Origin: Streptomyces sp. NBC_01233
GTDB lineage: Bacteria; Actinomycetota; Actinomycetes; Streptomycetales; Streptomycetaceae
Length of the DNA: 64,000 bases
Assembly (NCBI RefSeq): GCF_035989305.1
Contig: NZ_CP108514.1
Coordinates: forward strand, 3,224,501 to 3,288,500
Direction: 5' to 3'
The notes under the pieces are model-generated. The model did no database searches. It was not told the origin of the DNA and was given only the letters and a program-made list of their open reading frames with translations. Positions 8,076 to 16,275 of the stretch are shown here, piece by piece (positions within the stretch are counted from its first letter, which is position 1; every line of letters begins with the position of its first letter). A program made the position numbers and the translations under genes.

Positions 8076-8518
8076 AACAGATCACCGTCCAGATCGTCGT
8101 CGCCCGCCGCCTCGCGCAGCTTGGCGTGCTCCTCGGCCTTGCCGATGGTGAGCTTGGCGTCCTCGGGCAGCTCGATCTCGGGGCAGTCCTTCCACAGGCG
8201 CTCCAGCGCGTAGAAGACCCGCTCCTCGCTGTGCTGGACGTGGACGACGATGTCGACGTAGTCGAGCAGGATCCAGCGGGCGTCGCGGTCGCCCTCCCGG
8301 CGCACCGGCTTGGCGCCGAGCTCCTTGAGCAGGCGCTCCTCGATCTCGTCGACGATCGACTTGACCTGGCGGTCGTTGGGCGCCGAGGCGAGCAGGAAGG
8401 CGTCGGTGATCGACAGCACGTCGCTGACGTCGTACGCGATGATGTCGTGCGCGAGCCGGTCGGCCGCGGCCTGGGCGGCGGCGGTGATGAGCTCGATGGA
8501 GCGGTCCGTGGCGGTCAC
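8072..8518 (-). CDS. rsfS: Ribosome silencing factor (RsfS/Iojap)
   Basis: A 148-residue RsfS protein. Members bind ribosomal protein L14 on the large subunit and block subunit joining under nutrient stress. The diagnostic stretches are present: the YDVSDVLSITDAFLLASAPN region, ERLLKELGAKPVRREGDRDA and WILLDYVDIVVHVQHSEERVFY. The tail is acidic (GDDDLDGDLF). Its stop overlaps the start of the following phosphatase gene as CTGA, and nadD lies upstream in the same direction, the usual nadD-rsfS neighbourhood. Confidence 0.95.
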   Translation of the reverse strand: MTATDRSIELITAAAQAAADRLAHDIIAYDVSDVLSITDAFLLASAPNDRQVKSIVDEIEERLLKELGAKPVRREGDRDARWILLDYVDIVVHVQHSEERVFYALERLWKDCPEIELPEDAKLTIGKAEEHAKLREAAGDDDLDGDLF

Positions 8519-8637
8519 TGGCCATGCTTTCGGGTTGGCGGGCAGATCCTTACAAGGGTCTCATGTGCCGCCGACACCACCCGCGCGGAACGGCCCGCGC
8601 GGGCGAAAGCACTCCCCGGGACCGGGCCGGAGCCCGG

Positions 8638-10314
8638 TCAGGACGCCTTGTAGTCCTTGCCCAGGATCACCACGACCTCCGCGTTCACCACGTTCTCGGC
8701 CTTCTTCACGACCGTCTCGGGCAGCCCCAGCGTCTTGGCGACCTCGATCGCACGGTCCCGCTGCGCGTCGTCCTGGTACGTGATCTGGGAGGCGGCCGCG
8801 GTCTTGTCGGCCTTGCCGCCGTCCACGAAGGTGTAGCCGCCGTTCAACAGCGCCGCCTTCGCCGCGACCTGCGTCTTCTCGTCGCCGGTGGCGTCCTTGA
8901 GGCCGACGCGCGGGGCGGCGCCGGGCTGCGCCGCGGCGGCGGAGCCGCCGAGCACCTCCTTGACGACCTTCTTGTTGGCCTCGTCCGTGAGGGTGCCGTC
9001 CGCCTTCACGGCGAGGAGGTCGGTGCGGTACGCACCCACCTTGGCGTGTTCGCCGAGCCGGGCCAGCAGGGCACCCAGGGTCTGCGCGTTCAGGGCCGGG
9101 TCGAGGATCTGGCCGATGCTCTCGACCGTCACGGCCGCCGCCTTCGGGTCGCTCGGGAGCTTGCGCAGGACCGCCTGGAGCACCTTGCCCACGCGCTCCA
9201 GCTGCTTGGTCTCCGGTTCGCCCTGGCCGCGGTACGTGGCGTACGCGACGGCCATGGGGCCGCTCAGGCTCTGCTTCTGGCCCTGGGCCACGGCCGGGGT
9301 CTTGGCCGCGTCGTCGGCGGGGACCGCGGTGTCGGTGTCGACCTCGATGCCGCCGACCAGCTCGACCAGGTTCTCCAGGAAGGGGGTGTCGAGCCGCCAG
9401 GTGCCGCCGATCTGGGTGCCGAGCACCGAGTCGAGGGCCTCGCGGGTGCCGAGGCCGCCCTCCTCGACCGCCTTGCCGAGCGCCGTCGCGGAACCGTCCT
9501 GGCTGGTGACGCCGAGGGCGTTCGGGAGCAGGACGGTGGCGCCCTGCTTGGTGGTGACGTTGTCGACGAGCAGCGCCGAGGAGGTGCCGCCCTTCTTGGT
9601 GTTGTGCAGGTGGACGACGATCATGTCGCGCTTCTGCGCCCCGGCGGCGGCGGTCGCGCCGCTCCTGTCCTGGCCGGGGCCGTCGAGGAAGGGCAGCTTG
9701 CCCGCGTACCAGAGGTATCCGAGGCCGCCGACGACGAACACGGCGAGGACGACGATCAGCGCCACCACCCGGTTGCGGCCGCGGCGGCGGGCCTCCTCGC
9801 GGCGCTCGGTCCGGCTCTCGGTGAACTTGAGCCAGTCGATGACGTCCTCGGAGTCCTCGTCCGGCTGGTCGATGAAGGCGAACATCTCGGTGCGGTAGTC
9901 CCGGCCCGCCTCGGGCTCGCCGTCGGGCCGGCGCGGCTCGGGGACCTGGGCGGTCCGGCGCTCGGCCGGGGCCGGCGGCTCGGGGGCGGCCTGCTGCGGG
10001 GCGGCCTGCTGCGGGATCCACTGCTGGGTCTGCCGCGTGTCGTAGCCGTAGCCGGGGGCCTGCGCGTAGTCCTGCTGCCCGTACTCCTGGGCGGCCGGCT
10101 GCGGCGCGTAGTACTGCTGCTGCGGCTGCTGCGGCTGCTGCGGCTGGGCGTAGCCCTGGTAGTCGTAGCCGTACTGCTGCTGCTCGTACTGCGGCGCGGG
10201 CGGAGCGGGCTGCGCGGGCACCTGGCCGTACACCGGCCGCCCGTACGCGTCGTAGCCGATGAGCTGCTGCTCCTGGGCGGCATACGGGTCGTACGGATCC
10301 TGTCGGTCGTTCAC
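8638..10314 (-). CDS. Membrane-anchored LCP-like protein with LytR C-terminal domain, probably catalytically degenerate
   Basis: A 558-residue protein: a disordered cytoplasmic N-terminus (1-180) rich in Tyr, Gln, Pro and Ala with QPQQPQQPQQ runs, one membrane segment (about 185-205), an LCP-like extracellular domain (about 225-420) and a LytR C-terminal domain (about 465-556). LCP enzymes transfer wall polymers from lipid carriers to peptidoglycan. Here the place of the usual SIPRD motif reads LLPNALGV, without the catalytic Arg, and the later Arg cluster is also altered (YATYRGQGEPETKQLERV). It may therefore be a non-enzymatic scaffold or regulator. The GTG start is at 10314, 24 bases after nadD, so it is probably co-transcribed with nadD. 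Confidence 0.8.
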   Translation of the reverse strand: MNDRQDPYDPYAAQEQQLIGYDAYGRPVYGQVPAQPAPPAPQYEQQQYGYDYQGYAQPQQPQQPQQQYYAPQPAAQEYGQQDYAQAPGYGYDTRQTQQWIPQQAAPQQAAPEPPAPAERRTAQVPEPRRPDGEPEAGRDYRTEMFAFIDQPDEDSEDVIDWLKFTESRTERREEARRRGRNRVVALIVVLAVFVVGGLGYLWYAGKLPFLDGPGQDRSGATAAAGAQKRDMIVVHLHNTKKGGTSSALLVDNVTTKQGATVLLPNALGVTSQDGSATALGKAVEEGGLGTREALDSVLGTQIGGTWRLDTPFLENLVELVGGIEVDTDTAVPADDAAKTPAVAQGQKQSLSGPMAVAYATYRGQGEPETKQLERVGKVLQAVLRKLPSDPKAAAVTVESIGQILDPALNAQTLGALLARLGEHAKVGAYRTDLLAVKADGTLTDEANKKVVKEVLGGSAAAAQPGAAPRVGLKDATGDEKTQVAAKAALLNGGYTFVDGGKADKTAAASQITYQDDAQRDRAIEVAKTLGLPETVVKKAENVVNAEVVVILGKDYKAS

Positions 10315-10338
10315 CGCGGGGCCCCTCTCTCCGGAAGC

Positions 10339-10956
10339 TCAGGCTCCCCGGTACAGCTCACGCTTGTCGATGTAGCGCACGACGCCGTCCGGCACCAAGT
10401 ACCAGACAGGATCCCCCTGGGCCACCCTCGCACGGCAGTCCGTGGACGAGATCGCCAGCGCGGGCACCTCGACCAGGGAGACGCCGCCCTCGGGCAGCCC
10501 GTCGTCGGTGAGGACGTGGCCCGGCCTGGTGACGCCGATGAAATGGGCGAGCGAGAAGAGCTCGTCGGCGTTCCGCCAGGTCAGGATCTGTGCGAGCGCG
10601 TCGGCACCCGTGATGAAGAACAGGTCGGCGTCGTCGTTCAGCGCCTTGAGGTCCCGCAGGGTGTCGATCGTGTACGTCGGCCCGCCGCGGTCGATGTCGA
10701 TGCGGCTGACCGAGAACTGGGGGTTCGAAGCCGTGGCGATGACCGTCATCAGGTAGCGGTCCTCGGCGGGCGAGACGGCCCACTGCGACTTCTGCCACGG
10801 CTCACCCGTCGGCACGAACACCACCTCGTCGAGGTGGAAAAGGGCGGCCACCTCGCTGGCGGCCACCAGGTGTCCGTGGTGGATCGGGTCGAACGTCCCG
10901 CCCATCACGCCGAGCCGGCGCTTGACCGGACCGGTAGGCATCTCCTGCTCTCCCAT
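10339..10956 (-). CDS. nadD: Nicotinate-nucleotide adenylyltransferase
   Basis: Makes nicotinic acid adenine dinucleotide from nicotinate mononucleotide and ATP in NAD synthesis. The 205-residue protein has the nucleotidyltransferase signature [11 protein letters not shown] near residues 19-29 and the ISSTxxR-type motif (ISSTDCR) near the C-terminus. [10 protein letters not shown] and [15 protein letters not shown] are typical NadD segments. The N-terminus is about 14 residues longer than many NadD proteins, so a later start is possible. Followed after 24 bases by the LCP-like gene. Confidence 0.95.
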   Translation of the reverse strand: MGEQEMPTGPVKRRLGVMGGTFDPIHHGHLVAASEVAALFHLDEVVFVPTGEPWQKSQWAVSPAEDRYLMTVIATASNPQFSVSRIDIDRGGPTYTIDTLRDLKALNDDADLFFITGADALAQILTWRNADELFSLAHFIGVTRPGHVLTDDGLPEGGVSLVEVPALAISSTDCRARVAQGDPVWYLVPDGVVRYIDKRELYRGA

Positions 10957-10992
10957 GAGCGCAGAGCCTACTGGCCCGGCGGACCGGTCGGT

Positions 10993-11160
10993 CTAGCGGT
11001 CGCGGTTCAGGCGCGTGGTGACCCAGAGCATCAGCATCAGGACGACGAAGGCACCGCCGCCGGTCAGGTACGGGTTCAGGCTGTCGTGGTTGCCGCCGTG
11101 CTGTTCGGCCCCCTCCGAGGCGAGGACGACCAGGTTGTGGGCGGTGGAGGCGAGGCTCAT
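10993..11160 (-). CDS. Small single-pass membrane protein, 55 residues
   Basis: A 55-residue ORF starting MSLASTAHNL and ending TTRLNRDR. The first half is polar (EGAEQHGGNHDSLNP), followed by one membrane segment (about 30-48, LTGGGAFVVLMLMLWV) and a basic end. This fits an N-out, C-in single-pass protein. It lies 36 bases upstream of nadD on the same strand and may head the nadD operon. Codon use is typical of coding sequence, and I recall a similar short gene here in other Streptomyces. Function unknown. Confidence 0.7.
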   Translation of the reverse strand: MSLASTAHNLVVLASEGAEQHGGNHDSLNPYLTGGGAFVVLMLMLWVTTRLNRDR

Positions 11161-11300
11161 CAGGCAGGTACCTATCGAGTCGGGGAGCGGGCGGAGACTT
11201 CGCTCACATCGTATGCGGGGGCCTGGGGCACGCTCACGCCGACTCAGGCGTTGGAGAGGATAGACGCACGGCCAGGCAGGCCGTTCCAGGGGAGGGCGCT

Positions 11301-12383
11301 ATGACGGAGACGGGTTTCGAGAAGGCACCGGCGCGGGACCGCAGGCGGTTCCCCGGTATCTCTTCGCGGGCGTACGAGCATCCGGCGGACCGCTCGGCGC
11401 TGGTGGCGCTGCGCAAGCTGACCGGGTTCGACACCGTGTTCAAGGCCTTGAGCGGGCTGCTTCCGGAGCGCAGCCTGCGGCTGCTGTTCCTGTCGGACTC
11501 CGTGCGGGTGGGCGAGACGCAGTTCCCGCACCTGTACGCGATGCTGCGCGACGCCTGTTACATCCTGGACCTGGAGAAGGTCCCGCAGATGTATGTGCAG
11601 CAGGACCCGAAGCCCAATGCCATGTGCATCGGGCTGGACGAGCCGATCATCGTGGTGAGCACGAGCCTCGTCGAGCTGCTCGACGAGGAGGAGATGCGGG
11701 CGGTGGTGGGCCACGAGGTGGGCCACGCCCTCTCGGGGCACTCCGTGTACCGCACGATCCTGCTGTTCCTGACGAATCTGGCGCTGAAGGTCGCGTGGAT
11801 CCCGCTGGGCAATGTGGCGATCATGACGATCGTGACCGCGCTGCGGGAGTGGTTCCGCAAGTCGGAGCTCTCGGCCGACCGGGCCGGCCTGCTGGTGGGG
11901 CAGGACGTGACGGCCTCGATGCGGGGGCTGATGAAGCTGGCGGGCGGCAACCACCTGCACGAGATGAACGTGGACGCCTTCCTGGCACAGGCCGACGAGT
12001 ACGAGAAGGGCGGCGACCTCCGCGATTCCGTGCTGAAGATCCTCAACATGCTGCCGCGCACGCACCCCTTCACCACGGTCCGGGCGGCCGAGCTGAAGAA
12101 GTGGTCGGAGAGCCGGGACTACCAGCGGATCATGGACGGCCACTACCCGCGCCGTGAGGAGGACAAGGACGCCTCGGTCACCGACTCCTTCCGGGAGTCG
12201 GCCGCGCACTACGCCGACTCGGTGCGCACCAGCAAGGACCCGTTGTTCAAGCTGGTCGGCGACATCGCGGGGGGAGCGGCCGACATGGGCGGCAAGCTCC
12301 GCGACAAGTTCACGGGCGCCGGCAGCGGATCGGCCGCGGGCACCGGGCCGGCGGGCAAGGGCGGGGCTACGGAGCAGGGCTGA
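11301..12383 (+). CDS. M48-family membrane zinc metalloprotease (HtpX-like)
   Basis: A 360-residue protease-like protein. The zinc-binding HEVGHALSGH lies at about 138-147, and the downstream Glu ligand is in KSELSADRAGLL (about 188). Two hydrophobic stretches (about 150-180) surround the active site, as in membrane M48 enzymes. The preceding region contains the conserved PNAMCIGLDEPIIVVST segment. The C-terminal 80 residues are charged and then Gly/Ala-rich. It probably degrades damaged membrane or envelope proteins. It is divergent from the nadD operon and convergent with the next gene, overlapping its 3' end by 17 bases. Confidence 0.9.
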   Translation: MTETGFEKAPARDRRRFPGISSRAYEHPADRSALVALRKLTGFDTVFKALSGLLPERSLRLLFLSDSVRVGETQFPHLYAMLRDACYILDLEKVPQMYVQQDPKPNAMCIGLDEPIIVVSTSLVELLDEEEMRAVVGHEVGHALSGHSVYRTILLFLTNLALKVAWIPLGNVAIMTIVTALREWFRKSELSADRAGLLVGQDVTASMRGLMKLAGGNHLHEMNVDAFLAQADEYEKGGDLRDSVLKILNMLPRTHPFTTVRAAELKKWSESRDYQRIMDGHYPRREEDKDASVTDSFRESAAHYADSVRTSKDPLFKLVGDIAGGAADMGGKLRDKFTGAGSGSAAGTGPAGKGGATEQG

Positions 12384-13512
12384 CGGGGATCTCCCCCGGG
12401 GCCGCGGAGGGCGCCAGTACGCCGCACAGCCCGGCCGCCCGCCGCGGCTCGCCCGTGGCGTACGGGTCGCTCGCGGGCGGGCCCACGGTGGTCGGGCCGG
12501 CCCCGGCCGGCACCGGACGGAAGCCCCCGGCCGGGTCGTTGGAGCAGTCCTGCGGCCCGGCCATCACATAGGCCGCGGCCAGCTCCAGCCGCCGGGCACC
12601 CAGGTCGTCCCGGTCGAAGCGCAGCCGCAGCTCCCGCCGGACGGTGAAGAGCGAGGCGCCGTCGGCCGCCGCCGGGACTCCGGTGGCCGGCCGCACGGCG
12701 TACACGAAGGTGTGGTCGGTGATCACCTCCAGCACGTCCGGGGCGACCTCCGCGTAGGCGAGGGTCCCGCTCACCCGGACCCGGGAGTCGGCCACGACCG
12801 CGGCGGCCGGGTCGAAGCGGACCAGCCAGCCGGTGACCGCGTGCCGGCCGTCGCCGGCGGGCGAGGTCATGGTGCGGTCGAACTGCGCCAGCTGGTCGGG
12901 GTCGAGCAGGACGCGCACCGGCCGGTTGGCGGCTCCCGCCAGGACATCGGGGTCCAGCGAGGAATTCACCAGGTAGTCCTTGGCGATGGACAGCGCGGTG
13001 ACGATCTGGACGTCGGTGAAGTGCTGCGTGCGGCGCACGGCGGGCAGGGCGATCCCGGCCGCCCCGACGCGGTAGTCGGCGGCGGGGCTCTTCGCGTACA
13101 GGTCGGCGGGCCGCCCGCCGGGCACGGCGGTGGTCGGTGCGAGCGGGACCACGGTGCTGCTGAGTGCCTGGGCGGGCCGTCCGGGCGGGGGGACGTAGGG
13201 GTTGCGCAGCCCCATGTAGACGGCGGCCGAGAAGGCCGTGGCGATGAGCAGCACGAGCAGCATGCCCTGCCGGGCGCCCCGGCCGGGAGTGCCGGTGCGG
13301 GGGCCGGAGCCGCCGCCCGACCAGATGGAGCGGCTGCGCACGGCCCTGGCGTGTTCGCCCATGCGTTCCTGTGCCGAGTACTCCTGGAGCCGGGCAGCCC
13401 GGACGAAGTCCTCGTCGAACACCACCGACCGGTATTCGTCCGACCGGAACTCCTCGTCGCCCCCGCCCATGCCTTCGGGGGTGCCGTTGGGCGGATCTCC
13501 TGGAACGGCCAT
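12367..13512 (-). CDS. Membrane-anchored protein with SVVFDE-FVR N-terminal motif, function unknown
   Basis: A 381-residue protein with a cytoplasmic N-terminus (1-82), one membrane segment (about 84-102) and a large extracytoplasmic domain (about 110-380). The cytoplasmic part contains SVVFDEDFVRAARLQEYSAQ (about 28-47), closely matched in the next gene upstream. The outer domain has a repeated beta-strand-like pattern (VRVLLDPDQLAQFD, VRFDPAAAVVADSRVRVSGT) and two late cysteines. I do not recognise the family. Its 3' end overlaps the M48 protease gene tail to tail. The matched motif suggests it works with the protein at 13582-14130. Confidence 0.78.
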   Translation of the reverse strand: MAVPGDPPNGTPEGMGGGDEEFRSDEYRSVVFDEDFVRAARLQEYSAQERMGEHARAVRSRSIWSGGGSGPRTGTPGRGARQGMLLVLLIATAFSAAVYMGLRNPYVPPPGRPAQALSSTVVPLAPTTAVPGGRPADLYAKSPAADYRVGAAGIALPAVRRTQHFTDVQIVTALSIAKDYLVNSSLDPDVLAGAANRPVRVLLDPDQLAQFDRTMTSPAGDGRHAVTGWLVRFDPAAAVVADSRVRVSGTLAYAEVAPDVLEVITDHTFVYAVRPATGVPAAADGASLFTVRRELRLRFDRDDLGARRLELAAAYVMAGPQDCSNDPAGGFRPVPAGAGPTTVGPPASDPYATGEPRRAAGLCGVLAPSAAPGEIPVSPAP

Positions 13513-13581
13513 CGCTTCTCCCCGCTGTCCCCGCTTCAGAGAAGCCCCCTGCTCCGGCGTACGCGAGTCGGGGTCGTACCT

Positions 13582-14130
13582 TCAGGGTTGGCGGACGGAG
13601 GGGTACGTAAACGCGCCGACGCCGGTGACTTCGCGCCTGGGGGTGCTGGCGGGCGCCGGGGCGGGGTCCGCCTCGCCCGAGGCGCTGCGGTAAACGGCGC
13701 TGAAGGCGAGCGCGACCATGCCGAGGCCCATCACGAAGGCGAGCACCCAGGCGACCGGGCGCAGCCAGGGCGACCGGCCGCGGTACGGGCGCAGGCTGCC
13801 GCCGTAGGCCCCGTACGGGCCGTACGTGCCGTCGGGGTAGCCGGGACCGCGGTCGTCCCAACCGTGCTCGTCGCCCTCGTAGCCGTAGGCATATCCGTCG
13901 TAGTCGTCGTCGGCCGTCCAGCCGCCGGCCACGGCGCGGGCGGCTTCCGCCTCCGCGCGTGCCCGGTCCGCCGCCCGCTGGCGCTCGGCGGCACTCGGTT
14001 CATGGATCTCGGCGTTCCGGACGAAGGCCTCGTCGAACACCACGGAGGCGAAGTCCTGATCCGCGCCTCCGCGGTCGTCGTCGGGCTCCCCGTCGTCCGG
14101 GAACGGCTTGCCCCCCACGTCGTCCGGCAC
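13582..14130 (-). CDS. Small membrane-anchored protein with SVVFDE-FVR motif, function unknown
   Basis: A 182-residue protein: an acidic N-terminus, the motif SVVFDEAFVRNAEIHEPSAA (about 29-48), an Arg/Ala-rich helix (about 49-68), a Gly/Tyr/Asp-rich disordered stretch (about 70-115), one membrane segment (about 126-148) and a short outer tail. The motif is shared with the next gene (12367-13512), suggesting the two bind the same cytoplasmic partner or arose by partial duplication. It lies 69 bases upstream of that gene and they are probably co-transcribed. No enzymatic domain is seen. Confidence 0.78.
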   Translation of the reverse strand: MPDDVGGKPFPDDGEPDDDRGGADQDFASVVFDEAFVRNAEIHEPSAAERQRAADRARAEAEAARAVAGGWTADDDYDGYAYGYEGDEHGWDDRGPGYPDGTYGPYGAYGGSLRPYRGRSPWLRPVAWVLAFVMGLGMVALAFSAVYRSASGEADPAPAPASTPRREVTGVGAFTYPSVRQP

Positions 14131-14207
14131 AGGACCAGCCTAGACCTGGGGGAGGCCTTTGGGCAGGGTGTCCGCCGAATTCCGGCCACACCGTGTCCAG
14201 GCTCCGA

Positions 14208-15491
14208 CTACCGAACGTGACCGTCGCCGGTGACGATGTACTTCGTGGAGGTGAGCTCGGGAAGGCCCATCGGGCCCCGGGCGTGCAGCTTCTGGGTGGA
14301 GATGCCGATCTCGGCGCCGAATCCGAACTGACCACCGTCCGTGAACCGAGTGGATGCATTCACGGCGACCGTGGTCGAGTCGACCAGCTGGGTGAAGCGG
14401 CGCGCGGCGGCCTGTGAGGTGGTGACGATCGCCTCGGTGTGGCCGGAGGTCCAGCGGCGGATGTGGGCGACGGCGTCGTCGAGGGAGTCCACGACGCCCG
14501 CGGCGATGTCGTAGGAGAGGTATTCGGCGGCCCAGTCCTCGTCGGTGGCGGGCAGGGCGGTGACCTTGCCGCCTTCGGCCGCGGCCAGGACCCGGGCGTC
14601 GCCGTGCACGGTGACGCCGGCGTCGGCGAGCGCGTCGAGGGCGCGGGGCAGGAAGGCGTCGGCGATGTCCCGGTGGACGAGGAGGGTCTCGGCGGAGTTG
14701 CAGACGGAGGGCCGCTGGGCCTTGGAGTTGACGAGGATGTCCACGGCCATGTCCAGGTCGGCCTGGGCGTCGACGTAGACGTGGCAGTTGCCGGTACCGG
14801 TCTCGATGACCGGGACGGTGGACTCCTCGACCACGGTCTTGATGAGGGAGGCGCCGCCGCGCGGGATGAGCACGTCGACGAGGCCGCGGGCGCGCATCAG
14901 CTCGCGGACGGAGTCGCGGGACTCGCCGGGGACGAGCTGGATCGCGTCGGCGGGGAGGCCGGCCTCGGTGACGGCGTCGCGGAGGACGGCGACGAGCGCG
15001 GTGTTGGAGGCGTAGGCGGAGGAGCTGCCGCGCAGGAGGACCGCGTTGCCGGACTTGAGGCAGAGGGCGGCGGCGTCGACGGTGACGTTGGGACGGGCCT
15101 CGTAGATGATCCCGACGACGCCGAGGGGGACGCGGATCTGCCGCAGGTCGATCCCGTTGGGGAGGGTGGAGCCGCGGACGACCTCGCCGACGGGGTCGGG
15201 GAGGGCGGCGACGTCACGCACGTCGGAGGCGATGGCGGCGACGCGGTCCGGGGTCAGGGTGAGGCGGTCGATGACGGTCTCGCTGGTGCCGGCGGCGCGG
15301 GCCTTGTCCGTGTCCACGGCGTTGGCGGCGATGATCTCGGCCGTACGGGCCTCCAGCGCGTCCGCGATCGCCAGCAGGGCGGCGTCCTTGGCGGACCGCG
15401 GGAGTGGCGCGACGGCGGCGGCCGCGGTGCGGGCCGCTTGCGCGGTGGCGATGACGGGCGAGGTGGCGGTGGCGGCATCGAGCGAGGTCAT
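14208..15491 (-). CDS. proA: Gamma-glutamyl phosphate reductase
   Basis: Second step of proline synthesis: NADPH reduction of gamma-glutamyl phosphate to glutamate semialdehyde. The 427-residue protein is an aldehyde-dehydrogenase fold enzyme with the family segment [20 protein letters not shown], the GSSSAYASN stretch and the catalytic cysteine in [14 protein letters not shown]. The end contains [20 protein letters not shown]. Start ATG at 15491. proB lies upstream on the same strand but is separated by a small gene and a 282-base repeat-filled gap, so the two may be transcribed separately. Confidence 0.97.
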   Translation of the reverse strand: MTSLDAATATSPVIATAQAARTAAAAVAPLPRSAKDAALLAIADALEARTAEIIAANAVDTDKARAAGTSETVIDRLTLTPDRVAAIASDVRDVAALPDPVGEVVRGSTLPNGIDLRQIRVPLGVVGIIYEARPNVTVDAAALCLKSGNAVLLRGSSSAYASNTALVAVLRDAVTEAGLPADAIQLVPGESRDSVRELMRARGLVDVLIPRGGASLIKTVVEESTVPVIETGTGNCHVYVDAQADLDMAVDILVNSKAQRPSVCNSAETLLVHRDIADAFLPRALDALADAGVTVHGDARVLAAAEGGKVTALPATDEDWAAEYLSYDIAAGVVDSLDDAVAHIRRWTSGHTEAIVTTSQAAARRFTQLVDSTTVAVNASTRFTDGGQFGFGAEIGISTQKLHARGPMGLPELTSTKYIVTGDGHVR

Positions 15492-15574
15492 GCCGCCCAG
15501 GGTAATCCCCCGCCGGTGCCCCGCCGATGGGGTTCCACCCCGCGAGACGCCGCCGCGGGCCGTCCGCGGGTCCG

Positions 15575-15750
15575 CTGCGCGGGGCCTTCTCCCCGCCCCG
15601 CCCCTTCGCCGATTCTCCCCCAGCTACCGCTGGGAGGTACCCCCAGGGCGCTGCCCGGCCCCCGGTCCTCAAGCGTCGGACGGGCTGAAAGACCCTGGGG
15701 CTCCGCCCCAGACCCCGCGCCTCAAACGCCGGCGAGGCTGGATCGCTGAA
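15575..15750. repeat. Dispersed Streptomyces-type intergenic repeat, copy 2
   Basis: It holds CCCCGCCCCTTC, CCGCTGGGAGGTACCCCC, a TCCTCAAGCGTCGGACGGGC segment, GGGGCTCCGCCCC and CGCCTCAAACGCCGGCGAGG. The first and last elements match copy 1 at 2515-2640 in the same order. The GGGGCTCCGCCCC and GCTGGGAGGTACCCCC parts can form hairpins. No coding frame is convincing in 15492-15773. Confidence 0.65.
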
Positions 15751-15773
15751 AGCGGGGGCTGGACCAGTCGGGA

Positions 15774-16187
15774 TCAGTACGGGTGCACGCCGACCGGGTG
15801 GGCCGGGGGTGGGCCGTAGCCTTCGGCCACGCGTTGGTGGTAGGTGGCGCGGTCGATGACCTCCAGGCCGACGATCTCCCAGGGCGGGAGCTGCGCCGAG
15901 GAGCGGTGTTCGCCCCACAGGCGCAGGGCGACGGCCGCCGCGTCGTGGAGGTCACGGGCCTCTTCCCAGTAGCGGATCTCCGCGTGGTCGTCGGCGTACC
16001 GGCTGGTCAGCAGGAAGGGGTGGTCGTGGGCCAGTTGTTCCAGCCCGCGCCGGACCTCGGACAGCGGGGCCGGCCTGCCGGAGACGCTCAGGGTCACGTG
16101 CCACAGGCGCGAGGCCTGATCCTGCTCCTCCCCGCCACCGCCGCCGTCACCGTCCCCCGGACCGACGCTGGTCAGCGCTCGTCTCAC
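15774..16187 (-). CDS. Conserved hypothetical protein, 137 residues
   Basis: A soluble 137-residue protein with a Gly/Asp-rich N-terminus (GPGDGDGGGGGEEQ) and a compact middle (about 27-115): WHVTLSVSGRPAPLSEV, LTSRYADDHAEIRYWEEARD and LPPWEIVGLEVIDR. The pattern of alternating strands and helices suggests a small alpha-beta domain. No named family is recognised. It lies between proB and proA on the same strand, but nothing in it points to proline synthesis. I recall similar proteins at this position in other Streptomyces. Confidence 0.75.
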   Translation of the reverse strand: MRRALTSVGPGDGDGGGGGEEQDQASRLWHVTLSVSGRPAPLSEVRRGLEQLAHDHPFLLTSRYADDHAEIRYWEEARDLHDAAAVALRLWGEHRSSAQLPPWEIVGLEVIDRATYHQRVAEGYGPPPAHPVGVHPY

Positions 16188-16275
16188 CAGCCGCCTCCTG
16201 TCTCCGCTGCGCTTGTCCGCCCGCCCCTCACAGTTGACCAGTCCCCGGCCCGCCGCGCTGCGCTTTTACCGAACC

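Noticed and set aside
8524..11304. Very long plus-strand open frame opposite nadD and the LCP-like gene
   Set aside because: It is a GC-driven antisense shadow: the opposite strand carries recognisable conserved proteins.
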